In this document: in pieces, positions 37,969 to 48,146 of the stretch
Numbering within the stretch: the first letter of the stretch is position 1
How the letters are laid out: every line of letters starts with the position of its first letter
Source of the DNA: Stappia albiluteola
GTDB lineage: Bacteria > Pseudomonadota > Alphaproteobacteria > Rhizobiales > Stappiaceae
Assembly: GCF_014050225.1 (NCBI RefSeq)
Contig: NZ_JACFXV010000043.1
Location: forward strand, 372,001 to 436,000
Direction: 5' to 3'
Length of the DNA: 64,000 nucleotides
The notes under the pieces: model-generated
Databases searched by the model: none
What the model saw: the letters and a program-made list of their open reading frames with translations, nothing else
Told to the model about the DNA's origin: nothing
Position numbers and translations under genes: made by a program

Positions 37969-39066
37969 TCAACCGTCTTCCTGATGCAGAAGGATCGTTG
38001 ATCCCATCAAGATTCCCAAAATTCCAGGCGCCCAAGCTGCGATGACGGGCGGCACGATTCCGGCCCCGCCGAAATCCTTCGCCAGTTCCGACAGAACGTA
38101 AAGCACGAACCCGGCTACGATTCCACCCAGAATCAGCCTCCCGATACCACCCATCCTGGAAACTCTAAGTGAAACCGACGCTGCAATCAGCACCATAGCG
38201 GCCAGAAGCAGTGGACGGGCGAGAAGTACCTGATATTGAAGCGAGTATCGATAAGCCGGTAATCCCGCGCGTTGTGACAATTCGATCACGCGCGGGAGAT
38301 CCCAGAAGGGGACCGATTCGGGTGCGGCGATGCTGTTCTGGATCTCGGTCGGCGTGAGGTAGGTGCTTACCGAATAGGACCGGAATTGCTGCGGATCGCC
38401 CTCGGTCGTGTATACGGTGGCATTGATGAGGTTCCAGCGACCCGACGAAAGCCTCGCTTCATCGGCTTCGATGCGCTCCATGAACAGGCCTTCGCGATTG
38501 AAGGCGAGGATGGTGAGGCCAACGAGCCGCTGACCGCGATCGGCCAGCTGGCGTGCATGCAGGATCGATTCTCCATCCTCGCCGTCCTGGCGCAGCCAGA
38601 TGTCCTCCTGGGTATCGATCAGGAAATTCTGCTCGTGGCTGAACAGCCCGACCGCCATATCGTCGGACCAGGTCCGCAAATGGACCGCCAGCGGATTGTA
38701 GACGGTAATAGCCAGGGCGCCGATGACGAGACCGATGAAGAAGCCCGGCGCCACGAACTGCCAGACCGAAACGCCCGCAGCCCGCGTGACCACCAGCTCC
38801 AGCGATCGGCTGAGCGAAAGAAAGGCGCCGATCGAGCCGAAGAGCACGGCGAACGGCAGCACCTGTTCCATCAGTTGCGGAACGCGCAACAGCGAGATGA
38901 GGCCGACGCGCAGCAGGGAGAAGCCTTCGCGATCGCCGCCGCGCCTTACCAGCTCGAGCAGATCGAACACGAAGATCAGCACAGCAGCCAGCAGGAAGAG
39001 GCCTGCGATTGCGGCGATGAAGCGAAGCGAGAAATAGCTGGCGAGCGTGCGTCCCTTGACCTGCAT
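37969..39066 (-). CDS. lptG: LPS export permease LptG
   Basis: A 365-residue inner-membrane permease of the LptBFG transporter. Three N-terminal helices, a large periplasmic jellyroll domain (residues about 110-270, e.g. AVHLRTWSDDMAVG), and three C-terminal helices (VLIAASVSLRVSRMGGIGR) match YjgP/YjgQ. LptF/LptG power LPS transport across the periplasm with ATPase LptB, which is not in the window. It is one base from lptF and four from lptD, so co-translated. Confidence 0.92.
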   Translation of the reverse strand: MQVKGRTLASYFSLRFIAAIAGLFLLAAVLIFVFDLLELVRRGGDREGFSLLRVGLISLLRVPQLMEQVLPFAVLFGSIGAFLSLSRSLELVVTRAAGVSVWQFVAPGFFIGLVIGALAITVYNPLAVHLRTWSDDMAVGLFSHEQNFLIDTQEDIWLRQDGEDGESILHARQLADRGQRLVGLTILAFNREGLFMERIEADEARLSSGRWNLINATVYTTEGDPQQFRSYSVSTYLTPTEIQNSIAAPESVPFWDLPRVIELSQRAGLPAYRYSLQYQVLLARPLLLAAMVLIAASVSLRVSRMGGIGRLILGGIVAGFVLYVLSELAKDFGGAGIVPPVIAAWAPGILGILMGSTILLHQEDG

Positions 39067-39067
39067 G

Positions 39068-40255
39068 TCAGACCGCCCCGCCCGTAGGGCCTGCGCTCCG
39101 GCGGGAAAGGAACGATTCCAGCCGCTCAGTCACCTGCTCCAGTCTGTCGTGGATGCGTTCAAGCCATGCGGGATGCGACGATGCGAGGTTAAACCAGACG
39201 GCGATCAGAAACCCTGCGACCGGCACGGCATAGAGCGCGAAACGAGCTGAAGGAACGGACGAAATCAGGGTGAGCGCTCCGAAGCCTGCCGTCCTGAGCA
39301 AGATCGGCACGATGATCGCCGCCAGCAGGGCGAGATTTCGGCTTTGACGGGTCGTGCGGGCATTGCCGAGAAAGGCGAAGACGATCATGCCGAAAGCCAG
39401 CGGATAAAGTGGCTGACTCAGTCGATCGTGCAGCTCGGCGACGAAACGTTCTCTTTTCTCCGCGGCGTATCGATCATCCGGCGATGGCCACATCAATTCG
39501 GCCATCGAGCGTTCGCTCGGCTTGTAGACCGGTGCGCTTGCCTCGGGGATGAGGTTCGACAGGTCGAAGGCATAAGACTGGAAGCGGATGATGGAAATGG
39601 CGCCACTGCCGCGCGATCGGCGCTGGATGGTACCATCCTGCATGACGAGCAAGGTTCGATCTGCCGCCTCGATGATGTGACCGCGCGCTGCCTCATAGGT
39701 GAAGATCGTATCTTCCGCCCGCTCGTCATGCAGCATCAGGCCGTCGAGCTGCCCGTCGCCGGAGCGGTTGCGGATATGGAACGTGAGGCCGTCCTCAACA
39801 CCGATGAAGCGGCCGGGTTTCACGATATTTGCGACGAGATCGACGCGAACGCGTGCGACTTCATTGCGGAGCAAGGCCAGGCTGGCCGGGGAGATATAGG
39901 TCGAAAGGACTGCGCAAAGCAGCGAAACGGCTGCCGAGAACACGATCACGGGGCGCAGGAGGATGGAGCGGGAGGCGCCGGAAGCGCTTATGACGATCAA
40001 CTCGCTGTCCTGCGATAACGCGTTCAGCACCAGAATCAGCGCGATGAGCAAGGCGAAGGGCGCGACGATAAGCAGCAGAAACGGCATCGCCAGCATGGTA
40101 ATGCCGATGAACTGCACAATCGTCTGGCCTTTGGAGGTGACCAGGTCCAGTTCGCGTAGTGCCTGCGTGGCCCACACCACGCCCGCCAAGGCGGCCAGCG
40201 ACGCCATGAATGTAAATGTCAGGCGGCGCAGCACATATCGCTCAAAGGTTTTCAT
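39068..40255 (-). CDS. lptF: LPS export permease LptF
   Basis: A 395-residue YjgP-type permease with the same layout as LptG: three helices, periplasmic jellyroll (LVANIVKPGRFIGVEDGLTFHI), three helices (LYPLAFGMIVFAFLGNAR). ATG 40255 (MKTFERYVLRR) matches the family start; an extension 13 codons longer is unlikely. It is first in the leftward lpt operon, divergent from pepA across a 313-base gap. Confidence 0.92.
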   Translation of the reverse strand: MKTFERYVLRRLTFTFMASLAALAGVVWATQALRELDLVTSKGQTIVQFIGITMLAMPFLLLIVAPFALLIALILVLNALSQDSELIVISASGASRSILLRPVIVFSAAVSLLCAVLSTYISPASLALLRNEVARVRVDLVANIVKPGRFIGVEDGLTFHIRNRSGDGQLDGLMLHDERAEDTIFTYEAARGHIIEAADRTLLVMQDGTIQRRSRGSGAISIIRFQSYAFDLSNLIPEASAPVYKPSERSMAELMWPSPDDRYAAEKRERFVAELHDRLSQPLYPLAFGMIVFAFLGNARTTRQSRNLALLAAIIVPILLRTAGFGALTLISSVPSARFALYAVPVAGFLIAVWFNLASSHPAWLERIHDRLEQVTERLESFLSRRSAGPTGGAV

Positions 40256-40568
40256 AAGCTGGCCTGACGGACGGGTTTTCGTGCACAAGCGCAAGCCATT
40301 CCGCGGGGCGGGGGCGCGCGATGGGATTTAGCGCGAATTTAGGTAAAGAATCGCGGAAGAAAAAGGGTTAGCAAATTGTAAAGTGCTCCGCCGCTTGCCG
40401 GATTGCGGTTGGCGCGCCATTGTTTGGCATTCGAAGTCTGCGCATGCGCGGCTGCCGAAGCATCGCAAATGGGGCGGGAACGTTCCTCCTGACGCTTCGT
40501 TTGCAATACGGTAGCACTCATCGAACCGAAGCATTCAACGATAAGCATCACCAAAAAAGGACCGCACC
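40256..40568. promoter_or_regulatory. 313-base divergent gap between lptF and pepA
   Basis: No gene seen. It should hold promoters for the leftward lpt operon and rightward pepA. Part near 40330-40380 is AT-rich. CTGACG at about 40489 with TAGCAC 17 bases on is a weak candidate for pepA. AAAGGA at about 40555-40560 lies 7-8 bases before the TTG start of pepA. Confidence 0.35.
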
Positions 40569-42071
40569 TTGTTTCCTGAAATTTTCTTTGCAAAACCGGC
40601 GGCACCCAAGAAGGGCGCGGCTGTGGTGTTCGTCGACGAAAACCTGGTTGCCGGACCGGCGGCATCGGAGTTCCTGGCCGCTTCACCGGGGTTGATCGAG
40701 AAGGCGGCGAAAGCCGCCTCCTTCAGCGGGAAGCAAAGCAAGATCCTCGATATCGTGGCGCCTGCCGGGCTTTCCTGCGACCGCGTCTTCCTGGTTGGGC
40801 TCGGCAAGGTTTCCGACCTCGGGGAAAACGATTGGTCCAAACTCGGGGGTACGGTCATGGGCACCCTCAAGTCTGCTCGTGCCGACCATGCGGCAATATT
40901 TCTGGAAACACCGGAGGGCGAAGTTTCGGCCGGTGCTGCCGCCGGCTTTGCCGCCGGCATCAAGCTGCGCAGCTACGTTTTCGACAAATACAAGTCGAAG
41001 AAGAACGACGACGAGAACGGCGAGCCGAAAAAACCGATCAAGATCGCGATTGGCATCGAGAACACCAAGGAGGCAAAAAAGGCCTGGAGCGATGCCGAAG
41101 GCGTTGCGGACGGCGTGATCCTGGCCAGGGATCTCGTCAATGAGCCGGCCAATGTGCTGGGGCCGGAGGAGTTCGCAAAACGGGCGAAGGAGCTGGAAAA
41201 GCTCGGCGTCGAGATCGAAATCCTCGAAGAGAAGGACATGAAGAAGCTCAAGATGCATGCGCTTCTTGGTGTTGCTCAAGGGTCCGTGCGTCCGCCCCGC
41301 ATGGTGATCATGCGCTGGAATGGTGGAGCGAAGGATGCCAAGCCACTGGCCTTTGTCGGCAAGGGCGTCGTCTTCGATACCGGCGGCATCTCGATCAAGC
41401 CGGCCGGCGGCATGGAGGACATGAAGGGCGATATGGGCGGCGCCGCCGCCGTGACCGGTCTGATCCACGCGCTTGCAGCGCGAAAGGCGAAGGTCAACGC
41501 CATCGGCGTCATCGGGCTCGTGGAAAACATGCCGGACGGCAATGCACAGCGCCCCGGCGACATTGTCACCGCGATGTCAGGTGCGACGATCGAGGTGATC
41601 AACACCGACGCGGAAGGCCGCCTCGTTCTTGCCGATGCGCTCTGGTATACGCAGGAGCGGTTCAAGCCGGCCTTCATGATCAACCTCGCCACGCTAACCG
41701 GCGCGATTATCATCGCCCTCGGTCACCACCATGCCGGCATCTTCTCCAACAATGACGAACTGGCGGAGCGTTTGACCAAGGCCGGCCTCGATGCGGATGA
41801 AAAGGTCTGGCGGCTGCCCTTGTCGAAGGACTACGACAAGATCATCGATACACCGAATGCGGACATGAAGAATACCGGCGGCCGCGCGGCAGGCTCGATC
41901 ACCGCGGCCCAGTTTCTGCAGCGCTTCGTCAACGACGTGCCCTGGGTTCACATCGATGTTGCCGGCACGGCGATGGGCAGCCCCAAGACAGAGCTGAGCC
42001 AGGGCTGGGCGTCCGGTTACGGTGTCAGGTTGCTGGAGCGATTGGTAGCGGGTTTCTACGAAGGCAAATAG
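40569..42071 (+). CDS. pepA: Leucyl aminopeptidase (M17)
   Basis: A 500-residue cytosolic dizinc aminopeptidase. The C-terminal catalytic domain has [14 protein letters not shown] (metal-binding Lys and Asp), [13 protein letters not shown], and the signature [14 protein letters not shown]. The [16 protein letters not shown] region is also typical. The start is TTG, with AAAGGA 7-8 bases upstream; no ATG or GTG closer fits the N-terminal domain. Monocistronic: a strong terminator follows. PepA proteins in some species also bind DNA; no evidence of that here. Confidence 0.95.
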   Translation: MFPEIFFAKPAAPKKGAAVVFVDENLVAGPAASEFLAASPGLIEKAAKAASFSGKQSKILDIVAPAGLSCDRVFLVGLGKVSDLGENDWSKLGGTVMGTLKSARADHAAIFLETPEGEVSAGAAAGFAAGIKLRSYVFDKYKSKKNDDENGEPKKPIKIAIGIENTKEAKKAWSDAEGVADGVILARDLVNEPANVLGPEEFAKRAKELEKLGVEIEILEEKDMKKLKMHALLGVAQGSVRPPRMVIMRWNGGAKDAKPLAFVGKGVVFDTGGISIKPAGGMEDMKGDMGGAAAVTGLIHALAARKAKVNAIGVIGLVENMPDGNAQRPGDIVTAMSGATIEVINTDAEGRLVLADALWYTQERFKPAFMINLATLTGAIIIALGHHHAGIFSNNDELAERLTKAGLDADEKVWRLPLSKDYDKIIDTPNADMKNTGGRAAGSITAAQFLQRFVNDVPWVHIDVAGTAMGSPKTELSQGWASGYGVRLLERLVAGFYEGK

Positions 42072-42100
42072 GGGACCCGCACGCAGGCTTGCTAAAAAAT

Positions 42101-42130
42101 AAAAACCCGCCGGAAACGACGGGTTTTTTC
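42101..42130 (+). terminator. Rho-independent terminator after pepA
   Basis: Stem AAAACCCG(C)CG paired with CG(A)CGGGTTTT around a GGAAA-type loop, ending in a T6 run, 30 bases after the pepA stop. The A-run on the left makes it possibly bidirectional, and it could also serve the small leftward gene that ends at 42153. Confidence 0.85.
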
Positions 42131-42152
42131 TTTCGGAAAAATCGAGGTTGCC

Positions 42153-42272
42153 TCAGCAGGTCTTGTAGGCCTGACAAGTGCTGTTTGCTTCGCTGACGAC
42201 CGTGCCCATGGCAATCGTCGCGCCGGCAAGGCCCATGACCAGTCCGAAGAAAAGGGCAATTCGCACAGCCAT
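42153..42272 (-). CDS. 39-residue single-helix membrane peptide with C-terminal Cys pair
   Basis: A short gene with a good ribosome binding site (GGAG, 8 bases before the ATG). One hydrophobic helix (ALFFGLVMGLAGATIAMG) follows a short basic start (MAVRI), and a short polar tail ends with Cys-x4-Cys as the last residue (STCQAYKTC). It may span the membrane with the Cys pair outside, or the helix may be a signal. It is not a known family to me. A longer frame upstream exists but lacks a binding site. Confidence 0.6.
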   Translation of the reverse strand: MAVRIALFFGLVMGLAGATIAMGTVVSEANSTCQAYKTC

Positions 42273-42621
42273 AAAAAACACTCCAGTTAACCCGTGCCAG
42301 GCTCCGGCGTAGACCGAATTCGCTTTAGAGGCTGTGACGCAGAGCACGAAACATCCCCATCCCCGGAACCGAGAATCTCCCGGGCACGTTGGGAAAGCGT
42401 TAATGACAAAAGGATTGGCGAAGTAAAGGCGAAGGAATGGCGCGGATCAGGGCACGGACTTCACCGCCCTGGCCGGAAGATCATGTGTAAGCTATTGAGA
42501 AGGCGTATGAATTGATGCCGCGACGCAGAGCAGGTAGGTAGTATGCGGAAAAATGAGGCTGGAATGGTGTTGCCGGAAAGCCGCACTTGCGCCGACCGGC
42601 CTGTGGATTGAAAGTTCCTTC
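42273..42621. other. 349-base gap between the small membrane peptide gene and holC
   Basis: No convincing gene. It contains an 11-bp direct repeat GACGCAGAGCA at 42336-42346 and 42532-42542. No promoter is assigned with confidence for either flanking gene. No tRNA-like folding was seen by eye. Confidence 0.35.
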
Positions 42622-43071
42622 ATGGCCGAAGTCCTGTTCTACCACCTGACATTACGTCCGCTCGAATCGGTGCTGCCCGAGTTGCTCGAGAAATGCCTTG
42701 AGCGCGGTTGGCGTGCCACCGTGCAGACCGGTTCGCCCGAGCGCTGCGCTCATCTCGACGCGCATTTGTGGACCTATCGCGACGAGGCCTTTTTGCCGCA
42801 TGGAACTTCTGCGGACGGACCTGCGGAAAATCAGCCTGTCTATCTCACGGCGGGCTCCGACAATCCGAATCGGTCGGACGTCCGTTTTCTTGTCGATCGT
42901 GCCGAACCGCCAGATCTGTCGCCCTATCAGCGCGCTGTCTTTCTGTTCGACGGCCACGATCCGGAGGCCGTCTTGGAAGCGCGCAGCCACTGGACGGCAG
43001 CGAAGGATGCCGGCCACCAGATCACTTATTGGCAGCAGACGGAGCAGGGTGGCTGGGAGCGCAAGGCATGA
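42622..43071 (+). CDS. holC: DNA polymerase III chi subunit
   Basis: A 149-residue chi subunit that links the clamp loader with SSB. MAEVLFYHLTLRPLE, the LLEKCLERGWRATVQTG segment and the DAHLWTYRDEAFLPHG motif match the family. An in-frame extension of 23 codons is possible but the ATG at 42622 gives the normal start; its ribosome binding site is weak. It overlaps the methyltransferase gene by 4 bases (ATGA). Position after pepA is common in alphaproteobacteria. Confidence 0.92.
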   Translation: MAEVLFYHLTLRPLESVLPELLEKCLERGWRATVQTGSPERCAHLDAHLWTYRDEAFLPHGTSADGPAENQPVYLTAGSDNPNRSDVRFLVDRAEPPDLSPYQRAVFLFDGHDPEAVLEARSHWTAAKDAGHQITYWQQTEQGGWERKA

Positions 43072-43778
43072 GCGGTACCGATGACGATACGGACGCTGAC
43101 TTCATGGCCCGTCGCGATGCTGCCCGCGCGCGCCTCGATCTCCTGTTCGGGTCGAAAGGCGGCGATGGGGATGCACGCGCATCCTGGTTCGAGGCGGTGT
43201 ACGAGCAAGCCGCAGGCGACCCTGCCGCCGTGCCCTGGGCCGATCTGAAACCGAAGGCGGCACTTTGCGACTGGCTGACAACGCATCCTGGCAATGGAAA
43301 GCGGGCTGTCGACATTGCCTGCGGGCTTGGCGACAACGCGGAAGCGATTGCCGCCTCCGGATATGTGACCACCGCCTTCGATCTTTCGAAAGGCGCGATC
43401 GAGTGGGCGCGCCGCCGCTTCCCGGAAAGCAAGGTCGATTATCGTCAGGCGGACCTTTTCGATCTGCCAACGGAATGGCACCGATCGTTCGATCTCGTGC
43501 ACGAATGCTACACCGTTCAGGCGCTTCACGGCCAACTGAGGAATCAGGCGTTTGCTGCGATCGCCGAACTCGTCACGCCTGGCGGCACGCTCCTTGTGAT
43601 CACGCGGGTGCGGGAGGAAGGCGAAGAGGTCAACGGTCCGCCTTGGCCACTTGAGCCTTCGGAGCTGTCTCGCTTCGAGGCTGCGGGTCTCGGTCTCGTC
43701 GCCGAGAAAGCCTATGACGTTAGTCGGGCCGATCGTGTGATCCCGCACAAGATGCTGGAATTCCGGCGTCCCGAATAG
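43068..43778 (+). CDS. Class I SAM-dependent methyltransferase
   Basis: A 236-residue protein with Rossmann-type SAM-binding motif AVDIACGLGDNAEAIA and following acidic TTAFDLS (motif II), then QADLFDLP and TPGGTLLVITRV. Substrate unknown. It starts in the holC stop codon (ATGA), so it is co-translated with the chi subunit. Confidence 0.88.
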   Translation: MSGTDDDTDADFMARRDAARARLDLLFGSKGGDGDARASWFEAVYEQAAGDPAAVPWADLKPKAALCDWLTTHPGNGKRAVDIACGLGDNAEAIAASGYVTTAFDLSKGAIEWARRRFPESKVDYRQADLFDLPTEWHRSFDLVHECYTVQALHGQLRNQAFAAIAELVTPGGTLLVITRVREEGEEVNGPPWPLEPSELSRFEAAGLGLVAEKAYDVSRADRVIPHKMLEFRRPE

Positions 43779-43955
43779 GGTCGTACGAGCAAGGAAGCCC
43801 TTATCTGACCCAATTTCCGAAGGCGTAAAGCCGTTACCGATTGGCGTCCGCCTGAAAATGATATACGTACCTCAAAAATCGGATCAGGGCGGATGCCGAC
43901 TGCTGATTGGGGCGTTCGACTGACCAGTTGATGTCGTTCGCGAGGGAGTTCTGGC

Positions 43956-45416
43956 GTGTATCTAGGCATTGATGTCGGTACATCCGGCGTGAAAGCCGTA
44001 TTGATCGACGAGGCGCAGAAGGTGGTCGGCTCGGCGACCGCGGCGCTGGTCGTATCCCGGCCGAAACCCGGCTGGTCGGAACAGGACCCGGCTGACTGGT
44101 GGCAAGCGACCCGGTCGGCCCTGGACGAGCTTGCCCGCGACCATTCGCGGCCAATGTCGGCTGTCGTTGCTATCGGCCTTTCGGGTCAGATGCACGGCGC
44201 AACCCTGCTTGACGACGAAGATCGGGTGCTACGGCCGGCAATTCTATGGAACGATGGACGCTCGGCCACCGAATGCGCGGAGCTCGATGCACGCGCCGAT
44301 TTTCGCGGCATTGGCGGCAATCTGGTCATGCCCGGCTTCACCGCGCCGAAGCTCGAATGGGTGCGCAAGCATGAGGCCGATATCTTCGGTCGCATCGCCA
44401 AGGTCCTTTTGCCGAAGGATTATATCCGCCTGATGCTGACGGGTGCCCATGTCTCGGACATGTCCGATTCCGCCGGCACGCTCTGGCTCGACGTTGAGGG
44501 GCGCAAATGGTCGGATGCGCTGCTGGCGGCCTGCGGGCTACAGCGGTCGCAAATGCCGGATCTCGTCGAAGGCAGTGACGCTTCGGCGGAACTGAAGGTC
44601 GAACTGGCCAGTCGCTGGGGCATGGCAAAAAGACCGGTGGTTGCCGGAGGTGCCGGCGATAATGCGGCCAGCGCCTGCGGCATTGGGGCCGTGTCACCAG
44701 GAGGCGCGTTCCTTTCCATCGGAACATCCGGGGTGCTCTTCGTGTCCACGGACCGTTTTCGTCCCAATACGGAGAGTGCCGTTCACGCCTTTTGCCATGC
44801 CATTCCGGATACCTGGCACCAGATGGGTGTTATCCTCTCGGCAACCGACAGCCTGAACTGGCTGTCGCGCATGACCGGTAGCGACCCTGCGGCCCTTGTG
44901 GAAGAGGCGGAGGCCGCTGCCTTAAACGGGGCAGGGCCATCGCCGGTTACCTTCCTGCCCTATCTCTCAGGCGAGCGGACGCCGCATAACGATGCGTCGG
45001 CACGCGGCGCGTTTGCCGGGCTTGCACAAGCGCAGGAGCGGGCAGACCTCACGCAAGCGGTGCTCGACGGCGTGGCTTTTGCCTTCCGCGATTGCCTCGA
45101 TGCACTGCTCGCGGCGGGAACCGATGTCAACCGCATGACTGCGGTCGGTGGCGGCGCAAGATCCCGGCTCTGGCTGAAGATCATGGCCAGCGTGCTGGAG
45201 CGAAATGTCGATGTTCCGGACAACGGCGACTACGGCGCGGCCTTCGGCGCGGCGCGTCTCGGCATGGCGGCGGCCGGCGAGTCGCATGAGACTATATTTG
45301 GGCCCCCCGCCATCACGGAAACGATCGAACCCGACGCGCGGCTAATCGCGGCCTACGGCGAACGCCTGCAGCGCTACCGCGCCCTTTATCCTTCCTTGAA
45401 AGAGGTGTTCTCATGA
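43956..45416 (+). CDS. xylB: Xylulokinase
   Basis: A 486-residue FGGY kinase converting D-xylulose to its 5-phosphate. N-terminal [29 protein letters not shown], and the C-terminal [11 protein letters not shown] and [18 protein letters not shown] segments are typical. GTG start with GGGAG upstream. Its stop overlaps the xylA start (ATGA), so the two are co-translated. No xylose transporter or XylR is in the window. Confidence 0.95.
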   Translation: MYLGIDVGTSGVKAVLIDEAQKVVGSATAALVVSRPKPGWSEQDPADWWQATRSALDELARDHSRPMSAVVAIGLSGQMHGATLLDDEDRVLRPAILWNDGRSATECAELDARADFRGIGGNLVMPGFTAPKLEWVRKHEADIFGRIAKVLLPKDYIRLMLTGAHVSDMSDSAGTLWLDVEGRKWSDALLAACGLQRSQMPDLVEGSDASAELKVELASRWGMAKRPVVAGGAGDNAASACGIGAVSPGGAFLSIGTSGVLFVSTDRFRPNTESAVHAFCHAIPDTWHQMGVILSATDSLNWLSRMTGSDPAALVEEAEAAALNGAGPSPVTFLPYLSGERTPHNDASARGAFAGLAQAQERADLTQAVLDGVAFAFRDCLDALLAAGTDVNRMTAVGGGARSRLWLKIMASVLERNVDVPDNGDYGAAFGAARLGMAAAGESHETIFGPPAITETIEPDARLIAAYGERLQRYRALYPSLKEVFS

Positions 45417-46723
45417 CGACCGGCTTTTTCGGCGACCTCCAATCCGTCCGCTACGAGGGACCTGACAGCGACAATCCGCTGGCCTACCGCTGGTACGATC
45501 CGGATCGGCTGGTGCTCGGCAAGCGGATGGAAGACCATCTGCGCTTCGCCATCTGCTACTGGCACAATTTCTGCTGGCCGGGCGGCGATCCGTTCGGCGG
45601 CCAGACGTTCGAACGCCCCTGGTTCGGAGAAGCCCTGGATCAGGCCAAGCTGAAGGCAGATGTCGCCTTCGAGATGTTCGAGATCCTCGGCGCTCCCTAT
45701 TTCTGCTTCCACGACCGCGATATCGCCCCGGAAGGTGCAAGCCTCGCGGAATCGAACCGCAATGTTCGCGAGATTGCCGACTATTTCCGCCCGAAGATGG
45801 AAAAAAGCGGTACGAAGCTGCTGTGGGGCACGGCCAATCTCTTCTCCAACCGCCGTTACATGGCGGGTGCGGCGACCAATCCGGATCCGGACGTTTTCGC
45901 CTATGCGGCGGCGCAGGTGAAGAACTGCATCGACGTGACCCATGAACTCGGCGGCGAGAACTACGTGCTGTGGGGCGGGCGCGAGGGTTATGAAACCCTG
46001 CTCAACACGAACCTGAAGCAGGAGCTTGATCAGCTTGGCCGTTTCCTGTCCTTGGTTGTCGAGTACAAGCACAAGATCGGCTTTTCCGGCACGATCCTGA
46101 TCGAGCCGAAGCCGCAGGAGCCGACCAAGCACCAGTACGATTTCGATGTCGGCACGGTCTACGGCTTCCTGAAGTCCTACGGGCTCGAAAAGGACGTGAA
46201 GGTCAATATCGAAGTTGGCCACGCGGTGCTTGCCGGCCATTCCTTCGAGCACGAATTGGCGCTGGCTGCCGCGCTCGGTATTTTTGGCTCCGTGGACATG
46301 AACCGCAACGACTATCAGTCTGGCTGGGATACCGACCAGTTCCCGATGAACGTGCCGGAGCTCGGGCTCGCCATCTACGAGATCCTGAAGGCGGGCGGCT
46401 TCACCACGGGCGGCATGAATTTCGATGCCAAGCTCCGCCGCCAGTCGATCGATCCGGAGGACCTGATCCACGCCCATGTCGGCGGCTTCGACGCCTGCGC
46501 GCGAGGTCTTCTGGTCGCAGCCGATCTGATCGAGAAGGGCGAATTGTCCAAGGCGCTCTCGGACCGCTATGCGGGCTGGGAGGCGCCCCGTGGCAAGTCG
46601 ATGCTTTCCGGGGCCTTGGACCTTGCCGAGATTGCGTCGGCGGTGGAACGGGAGAACCTCGATCCGCAGCCGAGGTCCGGGCGCCAGGAGCGTCTGGAAA
46701 ATATCGTCAATCGCAGCCTGTGA
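45413..46723 (+). CDS. xylA: Xylose isomerase
   Basis: A 436-residue metal-dependent enzyme converting D-xylose to D-xylulose. Family signatures: [12 protein letters not shown] with the catalytic His and [15 protein letters not shown] with metal-binding Glu, then [18 protein letters not shown], and [11 protein letters not shown]. Overlaps xylB, forming the two enzymes of the isomerase pathway in one message. Confidence 0.97.
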   Translation: MTTGFFGDLQSVRYEGPDSDNPLAYRWYDPDRLVLGKRMEDHLRFAICYWHNFCWPGGDPFGGQTFERPWFGEALDQAKLKADVAFEMFEILGAPYFCFHDRDIAPEGASLAESNRNVREIADYFRPKMEKSGTKLLWGTANLFSNRRYMAGAATNPDPDVFAYAAAQVKNCIDVTHELGGENYVLWGGREGYETLLNTNLKQELDQLGRFLSLVVEYKHKIGFSGTILIEPKPQEPTKHQYDFDVGTVYGFLKSYGLEKDVKVNIEVGHAVLAGHSFEHELALAAALGIFGSVDMNRNDYQSGWDTDQFPMNVPELGLAIYEILKAGGFTTGGMNFDAKLRRQSIDPEDLIHAHVGGFDACARGLLVAADLIEKGELSKALSDRYAGWEAPRGKSMLSGALDLAEIASAVERENLDPQPRSGRQERLENIVNRSL

Positions 46724-46732
46724 TGACAACGG

Positions 46733-46755
46733 CCGGCAGGGGTGGGCCCTGCCGG
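46733..46755 (+). terminator. Possible stem-loop after xylA
   Basis: A perfect 9-bp stem, CCGGCAGGG with CCCTGCCGG, and a 5-base loop, beginning 10 bases after the xylA stop. No T-run follows, so factor-independent termination is doubtful; it may stabilise the mRNA 3' end. Confidence 0.5.
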
Positions 46756-46818
46756 TACAGCCACTGCTACGCTCAGTTTGGGTTCGGTGGTCAGGCAGAG
46801 TGATGACCGGGGCTGTTC

Positions 46819-46942
46819 ACCTCTCTCCTCAAAGGGAGAGGTTGGTGCACCAGCGCCGGGTGTGGGCGAATAAGAAGCCCTGAAACTTCAACAATTCAAA
46901 ATGACCCCTCACCCTAACCCTCTCCGAAAGGGAGAGGGGACG
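46819..46942. repeat. Two intergenic palindromes of the GGGAGAGG type
   Basis: First palindrome: ACCTCTC with GAGAGGT (46819-46842). Second: CCCTCTCC-GAAA-GGGAGAGGG at 46918-46938, preceded by ACCCCTCACCCTAA. This pair lies in the 286-base gap between xylA and the SLAC1 gene, which holds no gene. Such elements are widespread intergenic repeats in proteobacteria. Confidence 0.65.
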
Positions 46943-47009
46943 GCGCCTACACACGGTCTGTACTTCACCATCAAACTGAAATCGGGCAGCAATGTAAGGC
47001 CGGTCTGCC

Positions 47010-48002
47010 TCACTCCGGGCGGCAGATTTCCCCGCGCAGCGCAGCGAGCGTCGTTCGCGCGAGCAGTACGAAGATGACGAGAGCCAGCGTGGCATATGCG
47101 GCAATCCCGGCGAGAATGCCTCCCTGCGTGTGATGGGCCGCATCGACATAGATGAAGGTCGCGACCGTGAAACCTGCAAGCGGGAAGGAATAAGCCCACC
47201 AGGCGATCGAAAACGGTAGCCGGACCAGCTTGCGTATCTGCAGCAGGATGACCGCTGCAAAAAAGACCGCGCTGAAATAGAGGATGCGGCCGAAGGCGTC
47301 GAGTTCGGGGCTCAGTTGCATCCATGCGATGAAGGCGACGGATGGCGGAGCGATCAGGATCACCAGTGTCGGCAGCAAGCGCTCCGGGATCGGATTGTGG
47401 AAGACCAGTCGGTTGAAAATGAGCGTCAGCAAAACGATCCAGAAGACGATGCCAACCGAGAAAAAGAACCAGGACAGTTCCACATAGCCGAAGGAAACGC
47501 CGGCAATCGGTACGAGCACGTTGCCGACGGCGGGGATGAACCAGGCTGGCGTCAGATGCACCGACTCAAATGGCCGGTGACTGATCCATGCCGAAACCAC
47601 GCCAAGCGTGAAGACGAAATGCAGGAATGCCCCCGTCGCCCAGACGGTTTTCGCGGGCAGAGGCCAAAGCACGGACATCGCAGACCCTGTAAGGATCAGT
47701 CCGATGCTGATGGCAGGAAAGAAGGCGATTTTCACCGGATGGTGCCAGTCGGCGGCGACGGCCTTTGGATAGCGTAATGCCTTCAGGCCGTAGAGCATGA
47801 GGCTCCCGGCCAACACGCCCACGGTAATTGCGAGAAACGTACTGCTTGCCGCGTGCGTCAGGTGTGCGGCGCCTTCCAGGCGCAACGTGGCGAGCGTCAT
47901 GCCGCTCAAGCCCATCACCGTGGCAAAGAAATTGACCGGAAAATATTCGAGCCAGGCGCCAGCCGTGCGGTCCACCGCGCTTCCCGGGCTCTGCGCGTCC
48001 AT
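47010..48002 (-). CDS. SLAC1/TehA-family anion channel (TDT family)
   Basis: A 330-residue protein with about ten membrane helices and no large soluble domain. FPVNFFATVMGLSGMTLA at the start and WFIPAVGNVLVPIAG with SVGIVFWIVLL match the TDT/SLAC1 fold, known for passive anion or dicarboxylate flux and tellurite resistance (TehA). The substrate cannot be predicted. It lies alone between the xylA palindromes and a small secreted-protein gene. Confidence 0.88.
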   Translation of the reverse strand: MDAQSPGSAVDRTAGAWLEYFPVNFFATVMGLSGMTLATLRLEGAAHLTHAASSTFLAITVGVLAGSLMLYGLKALRYPKAVAADWHHPVKIAFFPAISIGLILTGSAMSVLWPLPAKTVWATGAFLHFVFTLGVVSAWISHRPFESVHLTPAWFIPAVGNVLVPIAGVSFGYVELSWFFFSVGIVFWIVLLTLIFNRLVFHNPIPERLLPTLVILIAPPSVAFIAWMQLSPELDAFGRILYFSAVFFAAVILLQIRKLVRLPFSIAWWAYSFPLAGFTVATFIYVDAAHHTQGGILAGIAAYATLALVIFVLLARTTLAALRGEICRPE

Positions 48003-48146
48003 TCCAGTCTCCCGAATTCAGGCAACATAAGAGGCGCAAGTCTGCTCATTGCAGCATGCGACCCGTGTATATACCTCTATTCGCGGAATTCGGGAGGAAC
48101 GTTTTTGAGAAAGGTGTTTTTCCTGAAATAACAAAAGCGTGCAAAA

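Noticed and set aside
40569-42071. PepA as part of the RiPP-like cluster, by analogy with the M17 peptidase of bottromycin
   Set aside because: It lies 8 kb away beyond the conserved lpt block, and pepA-holC is a housekeeping order.
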